Assembly: GCF_003952385.1 (NCBI RefSeq)
Contig: NZ_CP034444.1
Coordinates: forward strand, 1,054,001 to 1,118,000
Source of the DNA: Mesorhizobium sp. M1D.F.Ca.ET.043.01.1.1
GTDB lineage: Bacteria; Pseudomonadota; Alphaproteobacteria; Rhizobiales; Rhizobiaceae
Length of the DNA stretch: 64,000 nt
Direction of reading: 5' to 3'
Part shown: positions 24,149-32,223 of the stretch, piece after piece
Layout: every line of letters starts with the position of its first letter
How positions within the stretch are numbered: position 1 is the stretch's first letter
Position numbers and translations under genes: made by a program
The notes under the pieces: model-generated
Told to the model about the DNA's origin: nothing
The model's input: the letters and a program-made list of their open reading frames with translations, nothing else
Database searches by the model: none

Positions 24149-26182
24149 ATGCCGACGGGGCGGCCTCATCTCTTCGCGCTTCTCAGCGCGGTCGTCGCGC
24201 TGATGCCGGGGATGGCAATCGGCGGCAGCGTCGACGTGCGCGTGACGGCGGCGATCCCCGTTCCCGAGGCGTACGCCTCGGGCGAGACGCAGCCCTCCCC
24301 GGCCAGCATAGCCCAGTTGAAGAGCGGCCTCGACGCCTTGGCCGCCAACAACATCGCCGGCGCCCGCAACGCGCGCGACACGCTGCCAGCCACCTCGCTC
24401 GACAAACATATCCTGGCCTGGGCGATCGCGCTCTATGGCGGCGGCCAGGTGCCGAGCGGCGAGATCGCCGACGCGGCCAAGATGCTGCCCGGATGGCCGG
24501 GCACGATCGCGCTGCGCAAGAACAGCGAACGCGCGCTCTATCGGGAGAACCCGCCGCCGCAAATTGTGATGCAGGCCTTCGGCCGCAGCCAACCGCTGAC
24601 GCCGGAAGGGGTGATGACCCTCGCCCGTTCGCAGGTGGCGCTGGGCAATGCCGCGGCGGCGCGCGCGGTGCTGGTGCCTTTCTGGCGCAGCGAGAAGCTG
24701 GAAGCGAAGGACGAAACCGCTTTTATCAAGGAATTCGGCGCGCTGATCCCGGCGGCCGATCATCGTTACCGCATGGAGCGCATGTTCTATGCCGACAGGC
24801 CGGACTCGGCGCTGCGCGTCGCCGCCCTTGCCGGCGCCCAGCCAATGGCGGATGCCTGGGCGGCCGCCGACAGGGGCGACAAGAACACGGTGAAGCTGTT
24901 GAAGGCGGTGCCCGTGGGGCAGCGTTCGGCCGCCTATTTCTTCGCCGAGACCGAATATCTGCGCAAGCAGCAGAAGTTCGCGGAAGCCGCGGCGGTTCTG
25001 ATGAAGGCGCCGACCGACCGCGACGCGCTGGTCGATCCCGATGCCTGGTGGGCGGAGCGCCGCGTTCTTTCGCGCGAGCTGGTCGACCAGGGCGACGTGA
25101 AAACCGCCTACAAAATAGTCTCCATGCATGCGTCAGAGAGCCCGGCAAGCGCCGCGGAAGCCGAATTCCATGCCGGCTGGTACGCGCTGCGCGGCCTGAA
25201 CGACCCGGCGACCGCGGCCACGCATTTTTCGCGCATCGCAGACATGGCGCAGGGACCGGTGTCGCTGTCGCGCGCCTATTACTGGCTTGGCCGCGCCGCG
25301 GAAGTCGGCGGTCCGGGCAATGCCAAGGACTACTTCACCCGCGCGGCCGCTTACGGCACGACCTTCTATGGCCAGCTCGCCGGCGAGCGCGTGGGCTTGA
25401 GGACCCTCAACATCGCCTATCCCAAGCCCAGCGCCGCCGACCGCCAGAGCTTCGAGGGCCGCGAGGCGGTGAACGCGATCAAGCGGCTGCAGGAGGCGGG
25501 CTACGATCGCTACGCCGAAACGCTCTACCGCGACCTTGCGGGACAGCTGACCAGCCCCGGCGAGCTTGCGCTGCTGGCGGTGCTCGCCGAAAAGCAGGGC
25601 AATCATTTCATGGCGCTGAAGGTCGGCAAGATCGCCGCCCAGCGCGGCATCGATGTCGGCGCGCTGTCGCATCCGCTCGGCGTCATCCCCGATTCGGCCA
25701 ATATCTCGGGCTCCGGCAAGGCGTTGGCCTATGCCATCGCCCGCCAGGAAAGCGAGTTCAACATCGGCGCGATTTCCAGCGCCGGCGCGCGCGGCCTTCT
25801 GCAATTGATGCCGGGCACCGCCAAGCAGCTGGCGAAGAAGGCCGGCATGACCTTCTCGCAGGCGCGGCTGACGACCGACGCCGGCTACAACGCGACACTC
25901 GGTTCAGCCTTCCTCGGCGAGCAGCTCGACCGCTTCAACGGCTCCTACGTGCTGACCTTCGCCGGCTACAATGCCGGCCCCAACCGCGCCGCCCAGTGGG
26001 TGGCGAAATACGGCGACCCGCGCGGCAGGGACGTGGATGCCGTCGTCGACTGGATCGAGAGGATTCCCTACACGGAAACAAGAGGTTACGTGCAACGCGT
26101 GATGGAGAATTACGAGGTCTACAAGATGCGTATTTCAGGCAAGTACGACATCGTCGGAGATCTGGTGAACGGGCGGAGTTGA
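24149..26182 (+). CDS. Soluble lytic murein transglycosylase
   Basis: 677 residues. A probable signal peptide (FALLSAVVALMPGMAIGGS) is followed by a long helical superhelix (about 50-500), as in Slt70. The C-terminal goose-lysozyme-like domain has catalytic Glu534 in IARQESEFN, then SSAGARGLLQLMPGTAKQLA and FAGYNAGPNRAAQW. It cleaves peptidoglycan with formation of 1,6-anhydro ends in the periplasm. It ends against a palindromic repeat pair. Confidence 0.93.
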   Translation: MPTGRPHLFALLSAVVALMPGMAIGGSVDVRVTAAIPVPEAYASGETQPSPASIAQLKSGLDALAANNIAGARNARDTLPATSLDKHILAWAIALYGGGQVPSGEIADAAKMLPGWPGTIALRKNSERALYRENPPPQIVMQAFGRSQPLTPEGVMTLARSQVALGNAAAARAVLVPFWRSEKLEAKDETAFIKEFGALIPAADHRYRMERMFYADRPDSALRVAALAGAQPMADAWAAADRGDKNTVKLLKAVPVGQRSAAYFFAETEYLRKQQKFAEAAAVLMKAPTDRDALVDPDAWWAERRVLSRELVDQGDVKTAYKIVSMHASESPASAAEAEFHAGWYALRGLNDPATAATHFSRIADMAQGPVSLSRAYYWLGRAAEVGGPGNAKDYFTRAAAYGTTFYGQLAGERVGLRTLNIAYPKPSAADRQSFEGREAVNAIKRLQEAGYDRYAETLYRDLAGQLTSPGELALLAVLAEKQGNHFMALKVGKIAAQRGIDVGALSHPLGVIPDSANISGSGKALAYAIARQESEFNIGAISSAGARGLLQLMPGTAKQLAKKAGMTFSQARLTTDAGYNATLGSAFLGEQLDRFNGSYVLTFAGYNAGPNRAAQWVAKYGDPRGRDVDAVVDWIERIPYTETRGYVQRVMENYEVYKMRISGKYDIVGDLVNGRS

Positions 26183-26190
26183 GCGCCTCT

Positions 26191-26369
26191 CCTTCTCCCC
26201 TTGTGGGAGAAGGTGGCCGCGAAGCGGCCGGATGAGGGGTGTTCCAGCTTGGCAATGCCCTTTTCCAGCCAGGATATATGGCGACAGATCGCCGCCGCAT
26301 TCCTTCCAGCACCCCTCATCCGTCTCGGCGCTGCGCGCCGATCCACCTTCTCCCACAAGGGGAGAAGGG
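26191..26369. repeat. Paired palindromic repeat (CCTTCTCCC family)
   Basis: The two ends of this 179-base block are inverted copies of a unit that is itself a palindrome (CCTTCTCCC / GGGAGAAGG around CTTGT). Inside are short hairpins (GGCCGC/GCGGCC and TCGGCGC/GCGCCGA) and inverted GGATGAGGGGTG / CACCCCTCATCC arms. The same family occurs at 53601-53776. It fills the gap between the transglycosylase and the alpha/beta hydrolase and codes for nothing. Confidence 0.92.
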
Positions 26370-26440
26370 AAAGCCTGCCATTTGACGACGCCTGCCCTCG
26401 CCTGTAGCTGTCGGTCACCTCAGCGAGGAGCAGCATCGCG

Positions 26441-27334
26441 ATGTCGAACGACGACGGCTTTTCCGACTTCTTCTACGCCGCATCCGATGGGCTGAAGCTC
26501 CATGCGCGAATCTATAGCGAAACGAACACCGATGGCTGGCCTGTCGTCTGCCTGCCCGGCCTGACGCGCAATGCCCGCGACTTCCATGAGTTCGCCCTCT
26601 ACCTTTCCAGCAAGGCGAAGGGACCGCGCAAGGTCATCGCTTTCGATTATCGCGGCCGTGGCCAGTCCGACTATGATCCCGACATCACCCACTATAATGT
26701 CGGCATCGAGGCCGGCGACGTGCTCGCTGGCTTGTCGGAGCTTGGCATCGCAGAGGCTGTCTTCATCGGCACCTCGCGCGGCGGCCTGATCATCCACGTG
26801 CTCGGCGCGTTGAAACCCGCCGTGCTGAAAGCGATTGTCCTCAACGACATCGGCCCGGTGATCGAGGCGCAAGGCCTCGCCCAAATCCGCGCCTACCTTG
26901 ACCGTGCGCCGAAACCGAAGACATTCACCGAGGCGGTCGACGCTCAGCGGCGCGTGCATGGCGCCAGCTTTCCGGCACTTACCGATGCCGACTGGGCGCG
27001 GATGGTTAGCGCCATCTGCCGCGACACGGATGCCGGACTGGTACCGGATTTCGACCCGGCGCTGGTCGATACGGTGGCCGACGTCGACTTCAGCAAGCCG
27101 CTGCCGGACCTGTGGCCGCAATTCGACGCGCTTGCCGCCGTGCCGATGCTCGCCATCCGCGGCGACAATTCGAAGCTGTTGTCCGCCGCGACGCTCGAGG
27201 CGATGGGAAAGCGTCATCCCGGCATGGAGGCAATCACGGTCGAAGGCCAGGGACACGCGCCCTTCCTGGAAACCGGCAACCTGCCGCAGGAGATTGCCGA
27301 TTTCCTCGATCGCGCTGAAGATAAGTCAAAATAA
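26441..27334 (+). CDS. Alpha/beta hydrolase
   Basis: 297 residues. Oxyanion region VVCLPGLTRNARDF, an aspartate-rich FDYRGRGQSD segment, nucleophile elbow GTSRGG (Ser), acid in AIRGDNS and histidine in EGQGHAPFL. The whole catalytic set is present. The family is too broad to name the ester or C-C bond attacked. A GAGGAG ribosome binding site precedes the ATG. It is convergent with the integrase gene, 80 bases apart. Confidence 0.85.
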   Translation: MSNDDGFSDFFYAASDGLKLHARIYSETNTDGWPVVCLPGLTRNARDFHEFALYLSSKAKGPRKVIAFDYRGRGQSDYDPDITHYNVGIEAGDVLAGLSELGIAEAVFIGTSRGGLIIHVLGALKPAVLKAIVLNDIGPVIEAQGLAQIRAYLDRAPKPKTFTEAVDAQRRVHGASFPALTDADWARMVSAICRDTDAGLVPDFDPALVDTVADVDFSKPLPDLWPQFDALAAVPMLAIRGDNSKLLSAATLEAMGKRHPGMEAITVEGQGHAPFLETGNLPQEIADFLDRAEDKSK

Positions 27335-27414
27335 GTAAAGCCCGAGACTAACTCGGCCTCAGGCTCGTCGCTGAAATATAGTTTTTCGCTTGCGTGCCGG
27401 CGCGCGGCGTCCGC

Positions 27415-28488
27415 CTATTTGCCCTTCGAGCTCTTGCGACGCGCCTTCGCCGGCTCCGGTCCGCTCTCCTTGCGAGCGGCTTTGGGCGGCGACGACGTGG
27501 TCAACGGGGACGCAAAGACCGAGCTCTCCGCCGGGCGCGGCGCCTCGTCGGCGCGCGGTTTTTCGAGCACGACGACGCAACCGTCGAGGTCGTTGGTGGC
27601 GAGATGCGCGTAACGCATGGTCATCGACAACGTCTGGTGGCCGAGCCACATCTGCACACGCCGGATGTCGATGCCGCCCTGAACAAGTCGCGAAGCGCAA
27701 GTGTGGCGCAGGATATGCGGCACCACCTGCTCGTCGGCGCCGAGACCGACCTCGGCCTTCGCCTCGTTCCAGATGGCGCGGTACTGCGCCTGGCTGAGCT
27801 TGGTGAATGGGCCCTTCGGCCGGCGGCCTTCGGTCGTCGGCGGCAGCTTTATCACTTCCTTGACGCGTTCGGTCATCGGGATGGTGCGGCTGCGGCCGGA
27901 TTTGGTGATCCAGAAGGAGACGCGATGTTCCTGGATGTCGTTCCAGATCAGCCCGAGCGCCTCGCCGAGGCGGCAGCCGGTATCGACCAGAAAGACCGAA
28001 AGCCTGTAGGCATCCTCGCTGCGGCTCCTGATGGCGGCGAACAGCCTTGCTTCTTCGTCCCTTTCGAGGAAACGAATCCGTCCCGCCCGCTCCTTCTGGC
28101 GGCGGAACTCGGGCAGGCTGTGGATATCTCCCATCTTATGAGCCTTGCGCAGCAGCTTGCTGAGTGCAGCCATCTTGCGATTGATGGTTGCGTTGCTGTT
28201 CCCGCGCTGACGCAAGGTACCGATAAGATTGTCCAGGGTGTTCTGGTCAAAGGTGCTGAAACGCTCTCCCAGAAGGATCTCGTCTATTTCACCGATGAAC
28301 GAGCTGACATTGTATTTATGCCGCCCATCATCCCAGAGTATGTCCCGGTATGCTGTAAAGAGCTCACTGACCCTGTACGATCTTACTTCTCTGATCTTGT
28401 TGTAGGTGTACCTAAACTTCGAATTCTGAGAAGAAAATACCGCAAATTGACCAGAGGGCTCCCCCTCTTGAATCGCTTCGTTCGACAT
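27415..28488 (-). CDS. Tyrosine recombinase (phage-type integrase), orphan
   Basis: 357 residues with the full active-site set: Arg173 (GCRLGEAL), Lys196 (WITKSGRSR), His258 and Arg261 (HILRHT), His284 (WLGHQT) and Tyr293 (MRYAHL). The N-terminal SAM-like domain is at about 40-130. The last 50 residues are Pro/Ser/Lys-rich and unusual for the family. The ATG at 28488 follows AGGGGG; an in-frame GTG at 28500 is too close to it. No excisionase, phage or conjugation gene is adjacent. The nearest tRNA is 1.9 kb away, beyond a porin gene. Confidence 0.9.
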   Translation of the reverse strand: MSNEAIQEGEPSGQFAVFSSQNSKFRYTYNKIREVRSYRVSELFTAYRDILWDDGRHKYNVSSFIGEIDEILLGERFSTFDQNTLDNLIGTLRQRGNSNATINRKMAALSKLLRKAHKMGDIHSLPEFRRQKERAGRIRFLERDEEARLFAAIRSRSEDAYRLSVFLVDTGCRLGEALGLIWNDIQEHRVSFWITKSGRSRTIPMTERVKEVIKLPPTTEGRRPKGPFTKLSQAQYRAIWNEAKAEVGLGADEQVVPHILRHTCASRLVQGGIDIRRVQMWLGHQTLSMTMRYAHLATNDLDGCVVVLEKPRADEAPRPAESSVFASPLTTSSPPKAARKESGPEPAKARRKSSKGK

Positions 28489-28670
28489 TTTTAGCCACAC
28501 CCCCTGTGGTTAAGCCTTCAGCCCTAACCGTTCGGAGATGTCCTTTCAAGAGTTTTCGAATCTTGCAGCCGACCACATCCGCCAGTGGCGGATCCCACAA
28601 AGTCGCTCCACAGACCCGATCAGCTTACCGTTTCACCCCCATCCTTTCGTTTGCCTCGACCAATCGCGAA

Positions 28671-28705
28671 AACAAAAACGGCCCGGGCGTTGATGCGCCC
28701 GGGCC
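28671..28705 (-). terminator. Intrinsic terminator of the minus-strand porin gene
   Basis: Minus-strand hairpin with a perfect 10-bp stem (GGCCCGGGCG / CGCCCGGGCC), a 6-base loop, and a T-rich tail GTTTTTGTTTT. It lies about 27 bases after the porin stop codon. Confidence 0.9.
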
Positions 28706-28731
28706 GGATTTCAGATGTAGCAGTCCAGCCC

Positions 28732-29916
28732 TTAGAAGGAGCGCTGGAAGCGGAGCATGCCACCGATGGCGTCGTCGCCACTAGCAATACCGGTCCAGTT
28801 GTGATTCGTGCCAAGGGTATCGGGATCGCCGATTTTGCCTGCATTGACGTAGTCAACTTCGGCCGTAACCGTGAGGCCGGGAACGATGTCGTAGGCGATG
28901 TTGGCGGCGATGCCGAGGTTCTCACCTTCGTCATACGACACCTGAGCGTTGAACGAGGTCTTCTCGTTGAACTTGTAGGTGCCACCGCCCCAGACTGCCC
29001 AGTTGCCGTCCCACTGCTTGTAGAAGCCGCGGCCACCAGCCGGGAGCGCATACGTCGGGTCACTGTAGTTGTCATCGGTGCCGTAGCCGCCGATGATGAA
29101 CAGCGAGATCGCGTCGTTGACGTTGACGTCCAAGCGGACCTTGCCGGCAACTTCTTCATAGTTGCTGTCGTAGGCAATGACGCCGGTGATGGCGCCCCAG
29201 CCTTGGGTCCACTTCACGCCGCCGACGACATGCGGAACATAGCTGTCGATCGTGCCCACGCCGTACTGACCAAAAGTACCGTCGCCCGCGCCTTCTTCGA
29301 GCGAGATCACGGCCGAGAACCCGTTGCCGGCGTCGAAGTAGTACTGGACGACGTTGGTGTCGAAGTCGCCGTACGGAACCAGCGTATCCTGGATGACGTT
29401 GCCGGCATAGCCGATGAACGTGTTGAAGGCCGATTCGTCCTTACCGACGCGCAGGCCACCGAGCTGGATCCAGGCGAAGTTCAGCGACACCGTGTCGCCG
29501 TTGCCGGCCGGATTGCCATAGAAGGTAGCGTAGCGGTTGTTGTTCTGGAAGTTGAAGCGGGTCTCGGTGTAGGTCTTCAACGTGCCGAGCTCGGTTTCCT
29601 GACCGGTCCAGGTCTTCAGCGCGAAGCGAGCGTGCTTAAAGAAAGTGTCCTGCGTGTCGCCATCCTTCACGTCACGGGACTCCGCGCCGTCGAACGAACC
29701 GACGTCGCCAACGCCGATGTCGTAACGGACATAGCCGCCGATGCGCAGGCAGGTCTCGGTGCCGGGGATGTAGAAGTAGCCCGAACCGTACACGTCGCAG
29801 ATCTTGACGTATTCAGCCGGTTCCGGCTCGGCGACGGTCACCGCGTCGGCGGCGCGGGCGCCCGAAACTGCGATCAGGGCCGCAGCTGAGCCGAGAAGAA
29901 GGCTCTTGATGTTCAT
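28732..29916 (-). CDS. Porin, alphaproteobacterial Porin_2 family (copy 1)
   Basis: 394 residues. Signal peptide MNIKSLLLGSAAALIAVSGA then RAADAVTVAEPEPAEY. The VKICDVYGSGYFYIPGTETC segment with two cysteines is the usual N-terminal mark of rhizobial RopA/Omp2b porins. Beta-strand repeats run to the terminal FQRSF outer-membrane signature. It forms a trimeric outer-membrane diffusion channel. The ATG at 29916 follows GGAGG. The first 44 codons and the ribosome binding site are base-identical to the plus-strand copy at 30900, and the rest has diverged. Confidence 0.95.
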   Translation of the reverse strand: MNIKSLLLGSAAALIAVSGARAADAVTVAEPEPAEYVKICDVYGSGYFYIPGTETCLRIGGYVRYDIGVGDVGSFDGAESRDVKDGDTQDTFFKHARFALKTWTGQETELGTLKTYTETRFNFQNNNRYATFYGNPAGNGDTVSLNFAWIQLGGLRVGKDESAFNTFIGYAGNVIQDTLVPYGDFDTNVVQYYFDAGNGFSAVISLEEGAGDGTFGQYGVGTIDSYVPHVVGGVKWTQGWGAITGVIAYDSNYEEVAGKVRLDVNVNDAISLFIIGGYGTDDNYSDPTYALPAGGRGFYKQWDGNWAVWGGGTYKFNEKTSFNAQVSYDEGENLGIAANIAYDIVPGLTVTAEVDYVNAGKIGDPDTLGTNHNWTGIASGDDAIGGMLRFQRSF

Positions 29917-30360
29917 TTTCTGACCTCCAGTCAAAAGTTAAAAAACGGGTCTGGGTATTTTTTGCTGAAGGACAGCGTTCCCTGCCCCATCCCCACTTAC
30001 CGAAAAAGATGCGCACCGCGCCGCTCCTTCGAACGTGACCTTTACCCAGGCGGCGGCGGCGTTCAACCATGATCGTATCGGCGAAAGCCCCATCCGGGCG
30101 CTATCCCCGGACGTTGTTGCACAAATGACACGATTTGGCCTCACTCCGAAAGTTCTCATTAACCAATAAGGCCTTGCAGCCCGTCGAATCCGGCGATGGG
30201 CGGCCGAAATTGCGGCGCCAGCTGCGAGTCGCCGGGCAGGGAATCGCCATGGAATCGCCGCATGGCTCCGCCCGCCTGGCTGCACCATGCCGAATTTTCG
30301 GCGATAATAGCGCCGGCTTGTTGATTGTGCCGGCGCTTTTCTTTATCCCAGCGGCGCGAC
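29917..30360. other. Intergenic region upstream of porin copy 1 and tRNA-Ser
   Basis: 444 bases without a convincing gene. The left part should hold the minus-strand porin promoter and leader. The right part (about 30250-30340) has several plus-strand hairpins: GCATGG/CCATGC, GCCGAA/TTCGGC, and a 9-bp terminator-like stem followed by TTTTCTTTAT. No gene on the plus strand ends here, so a small RNA is possible. Confidence 0.5.
30309..30347 (+). terminator. Terminator-like hairpin with no gene before it
   Basis: Stem AGCGCCGGC / GCCGGCGCT (9 bp perfect, 11-base loop), then TTTCTTTAT. It could instead be part of the tRNA promoter: TTGTTG at 30318, 18 bases, TTTATC at 30342, with the tRNA starting at 30361. 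Confidence 0.5.
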
Positions 30361-30451
30361 GGAGAGGTGGCCGAGTGGTCGAAGGCGCTCCCCTGCTAAG
30401 GGAGTAGAGGTCAAAAGCTTCTCGTGGGTTCGAATCCCATCCTCTCCGCCA
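30361..30451 (+). tRNA. tRNA-Ser, anticodon GCU
   Basis: 91 bases with an encoded CCA end. The acceptor stem is GGAGAGG / CCTCTCC. The anticodon loop reads CTGCTAA within a stem from CTCCC to GGGAG. A long variable arm (TAGAGGTCAAAAGCTTCT region) is typical of class II tRNA, and the T-loop is GGTTCGAATCC. It reads AGC/AGU codons. The last 14 bases are part of a 25-bp inverted repeat with DNA just downstream. Confidence 0.97.
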
Positions 30452-30523
30452 TCCTGCTTCGCTCTCCGAGCTACGCAGGACAAGCTCCAACCGTTCGTGC
30501 GAAGCAGGATGGCGGAGAGGATG
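30438..30523. repeat. 25-bp perfect inverted repeat containing the tRNA-Ser 3' end
   Basis: Arms at 30438-30462 and 30499-30523 with a 36-base spacer. The left arm covers the end of the T-stem, the 3' acceptor strand, CCA and 11 bases beyond. The right arm ends just before the ribosome-binding hairpin of the GIY-YIG gene. A read-through transcript could pair the second arm with the tRNA acceptor 3' strand in place of the tRNA's own 5' strand. Confidence 0.95.
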
Positions 30524-30550
30524 CCCTCCGAAGCCTTGGCGAAGGAGGGC
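30523..30550 (+). promoter_or_regulatory. Hairpin that hides the GIY-YIG ribosome binding site
   Basis: GCCCTCC (30523-30529) can pair with GGAGGGC (30544-30550). The second strand holds the AAGGAGGG Shine-Dalgarno sequence that lies 7 bases before a GTG at 30557. Translation should be low unless the hairpin opens. Confidence 0.6.
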
Positions 30551-30556
30551 CGGTCC

Positions 30557-30799
30557 GTGTGGTACGTCTATCTGCTTGAGAGCGAGGCTTTGGAAGGCGA
30601 GCGCTATATCGGCATAACGTCCGATTTGAAGAAGCGGATTGCCGATCACAACGCCGGAAAGTCCAGTCACACTTCCAAATTTCTCCCCTGGCGAATCGTG
30701 ACCTACGTGGCCTTTTCAAGCCGAGCAAAGGCGACTTCATTCGAGCGCTATCTCAAATCGGGATCCGGACACGCGTTCGCCAGCAAACGCCTTTGGTAG
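30557..30799 (+). CDS. Small GIY-YIG nuclease-domain protein
   Basis: 80 residues if started at GTG 30557: WYVYLLES, then RYIGITSDLKKRIADHNAG, then an FERYLKSGSGHAFASKR tail. This is the single-domain GIY-YIG family of about 80-100 residues, whose cellular targets are mostly unknown. An almost perfect AAGGAGGG at 7 bases favours GTG 30557; in-frame ATGs at 30509 and 30521 would translate through the inverted repeat and give a low-quality N-terminus. It sits between tRNA-Ser and porin copy 2, inside the inverted porin pair. Confidence 0.82.
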   Translation: MWYVYLLESEALEGERYIGITSDLKKRIADHNAGKSSHTSKFLPWRIVTYVAFSSRAKATSFERYLKSGSGHAFASKRLW

Positions 30800-30881
30800 G
30801 ATTCACCAGAGCAAAAAATGTAGCAATAGCAAAGCACTGGCAGTGATGGCCGTCGAATGAACTCGGCCCTTCCGTTCGATT

Positions 30882-30896
30882 CTGACTGGAGGTCAG
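30882..30896 (+). promoter_or_regulatory. Small hairpin around the porin copy 2 ribosome binding site
   Basis: CTGAC-TGGAG-GTCAG, 3 bases before the ATG at 30900. The GGAGG core is partly in the loop and partly in the stem. The same sequence with a 4-bp stem precedes porin copy 1. It may be a target for sRNA or temperature control; this is speculative. Confidence 0.4.
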
Positions 30897-30899
30897 AAA

Positions 30900-32078
30900 A
30901 TGAACATCAAGAGCCTTCTTCTCGGCTCAGCTGCGGCCCTGATCGCAGTTTCGGGCGCCCGCGCCGCCGACGCGGTGACCGTCGCCGAGCCGGAACCGGC
31001 TGAATACGTCAAGATCTGCGACGTGTACGGCTCGGGCTATTTCTACATCCCCGGCACCGAGACCTGCCTGCGCATCGGCGGCTATGTCCGCTACGACATC
31101 GGCGTCGGCGACGTCGGCTCGTTCGACGGCGCGAGGTCGTTCGACCACCAGGACGGCGACGACCAGGCCACCTGGTACAAGAACACCCGCTTCACGCTGA
31201 AGACCTGGACCGGCCAGGAAACCGAGCTCGGCACGTTGAAGACCTACACCGAGACCCGCTTCAACTTCGGCAACCGCAACGGCTACGGGGCCTTCAGCAC
31301 CGATGGCGATCCGATCGGCAATCCCGCCGGCAACAAGAACGTTTCGCTGAACTTCGCCTGGATCCAGCTCGGTGGGCTGCGCGTCGGCAAGGACGAATCG
31401 GCCTTCGATACGTTCATCGGCTACGCCGGCAACGTCATCCAGGATACGCTGGTTCCCTACGGCGACTTCGACACCAACGTCGTCCAGTACTACTTCGACG
31501 CCGGCAACGGCTTCTCGGCCGTGGTCTCGCTCGAAGAAGGTTCGGGCGTCGTCGGCACCATCGACAGCTACGTTCCGCATGTGGTCGGCGGCGTGAAGTG
31601 GACTCAAGGGTGGGGCGCCATCACCGGCGTCGTGGCTTACGACAGCAACTACGAGGAAGTCGCCGGCAAGGTCCGCCTGGACGTCAACGTCAACGACCAG
31701 ATCTCGCTGTTCGGCATGTTCGGCTACGGCAGCGACGACAACCTCAACGACCCGACCTATGCCATCCCGGCCGGTGACCGCGGCTTCTACAAGATCTGGG
31801 GCGGCAACTGGGCGTTCTGGGCCGGCGGCACCTACAAGTTCAACGAGAAGACCTCGTTCAATCTCCAGGTGTCGGGTGACCAGGACAAGAACTATGGGGT
31901 CGCCGCGAACGTCGCCTACGACATCGTTCCCGGCTTCACGGTCACCGCCGAAGTCGACTACGATCACTTCGGCAAGTTCGACGAGTGGACCGCCGACCCC
32001 ACCTCGACCGTCAACTTCACTGGCGCCAACAAGAAAAACAGCGTCGGCGGCCTGCTCCGCTTCCAGCGCTCGTTCTAA
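30900..32078 (+). CDS. Porin, alphaproteobacterial Porin_2 family (copy 2)
   Basis: 392 residues with signal peptide MNIKSLLLGSAAALIAVSGA, the VKICDVYGSGYFYIPGTETC segment and a terminal FQRSF. Compared with copy 1, the first 78 residues are identical and the middle and C-terminal parts match closely, with changes mainly in loop regions (for example SFDHQDGDDQATWY). The outer-membrane channel role is the same. It is in inverted orientation to copy 1, with tRNA-Ser and the GIY-YIG gene between them. Confidence 0.95.
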   Translation: MNIKSLLLGSAAALIAVSGARAADAVTVAEPEPAEYVKICDVYGSGYFYIPGTETCLRIGGYVRYDIGVGDVGSFDGARSFDHQDGDDQATWYKNTRFTLKTWTGQETELGTLKTYTETRFNFGNRNGYGAFSTDGDPIGNPAGNKNVSLNFAWIQLGGLRVGKDESAFDTFIGYAGNVIQDTLVPYGDFDTNVVQYYFDAGNGFSAVVSLEEGSGVVGTIDSYVPHVVGGVKWTQGWGAITGVVAYDSNYEEVAGKVRLDVNVNDQISLFGMFGYGSDDNLNDPTYAIPAGDRGFYKIWGGNWAFWAGGTYKFNEKTSFNLQVSGDQDKNYGVAANVAYDIVPGFTVTAEVDYDHFGKFDEWTADPTSTVNFTGANKKNSVGGLLRFQRSF

Positions 32079-32100
32079 TGGGCTCTGCCTGATTGAATCG

Positions 32101-32130
32101 AAAACCCGGCGGGCGACCGCCGGGTTTTTT
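32101..32130 (+). terminator. Intrinsic terminator of porin copy 2
   Basis: Stem AAACCCGGCGG / CCGCCGGGTTT (11 bp, GCGA loop) ending in TTTTTT, 23 bases after the stop codon. Confidence 0.95.
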
Positions 32131-32223
32131 GTGTGGGTGGCCATTAGATCAAGTTGCTGCGACAGCACTGAATGCCTGACGGGCTATCATCCGCTGGAGT
32201 CGGATCGCAGACTGAAGCTAAGC

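Noticed and set aside
26191..26369. Insertion sequence remnant
   Set aside because: Inverted ends are present, but there is no transposase frame and no target duplication was seen; it fits a palindromic intergenic repeat better.
27415..30451. Genomic island integrated in tRNA-Ser
   Set aside because: The integrase is 1.9 kb from the tRNA with a porin between, no second copy of the tRNA 3' end in direct orientation was seen, and neighbouring genes look chromosomal.
30497..30556. Upstream extension of the GIY-YIG protein
   Set aside because: It would translate the inverted repeat and the hairpin; the site AAGGAGGG fits GTG 30557 much better.
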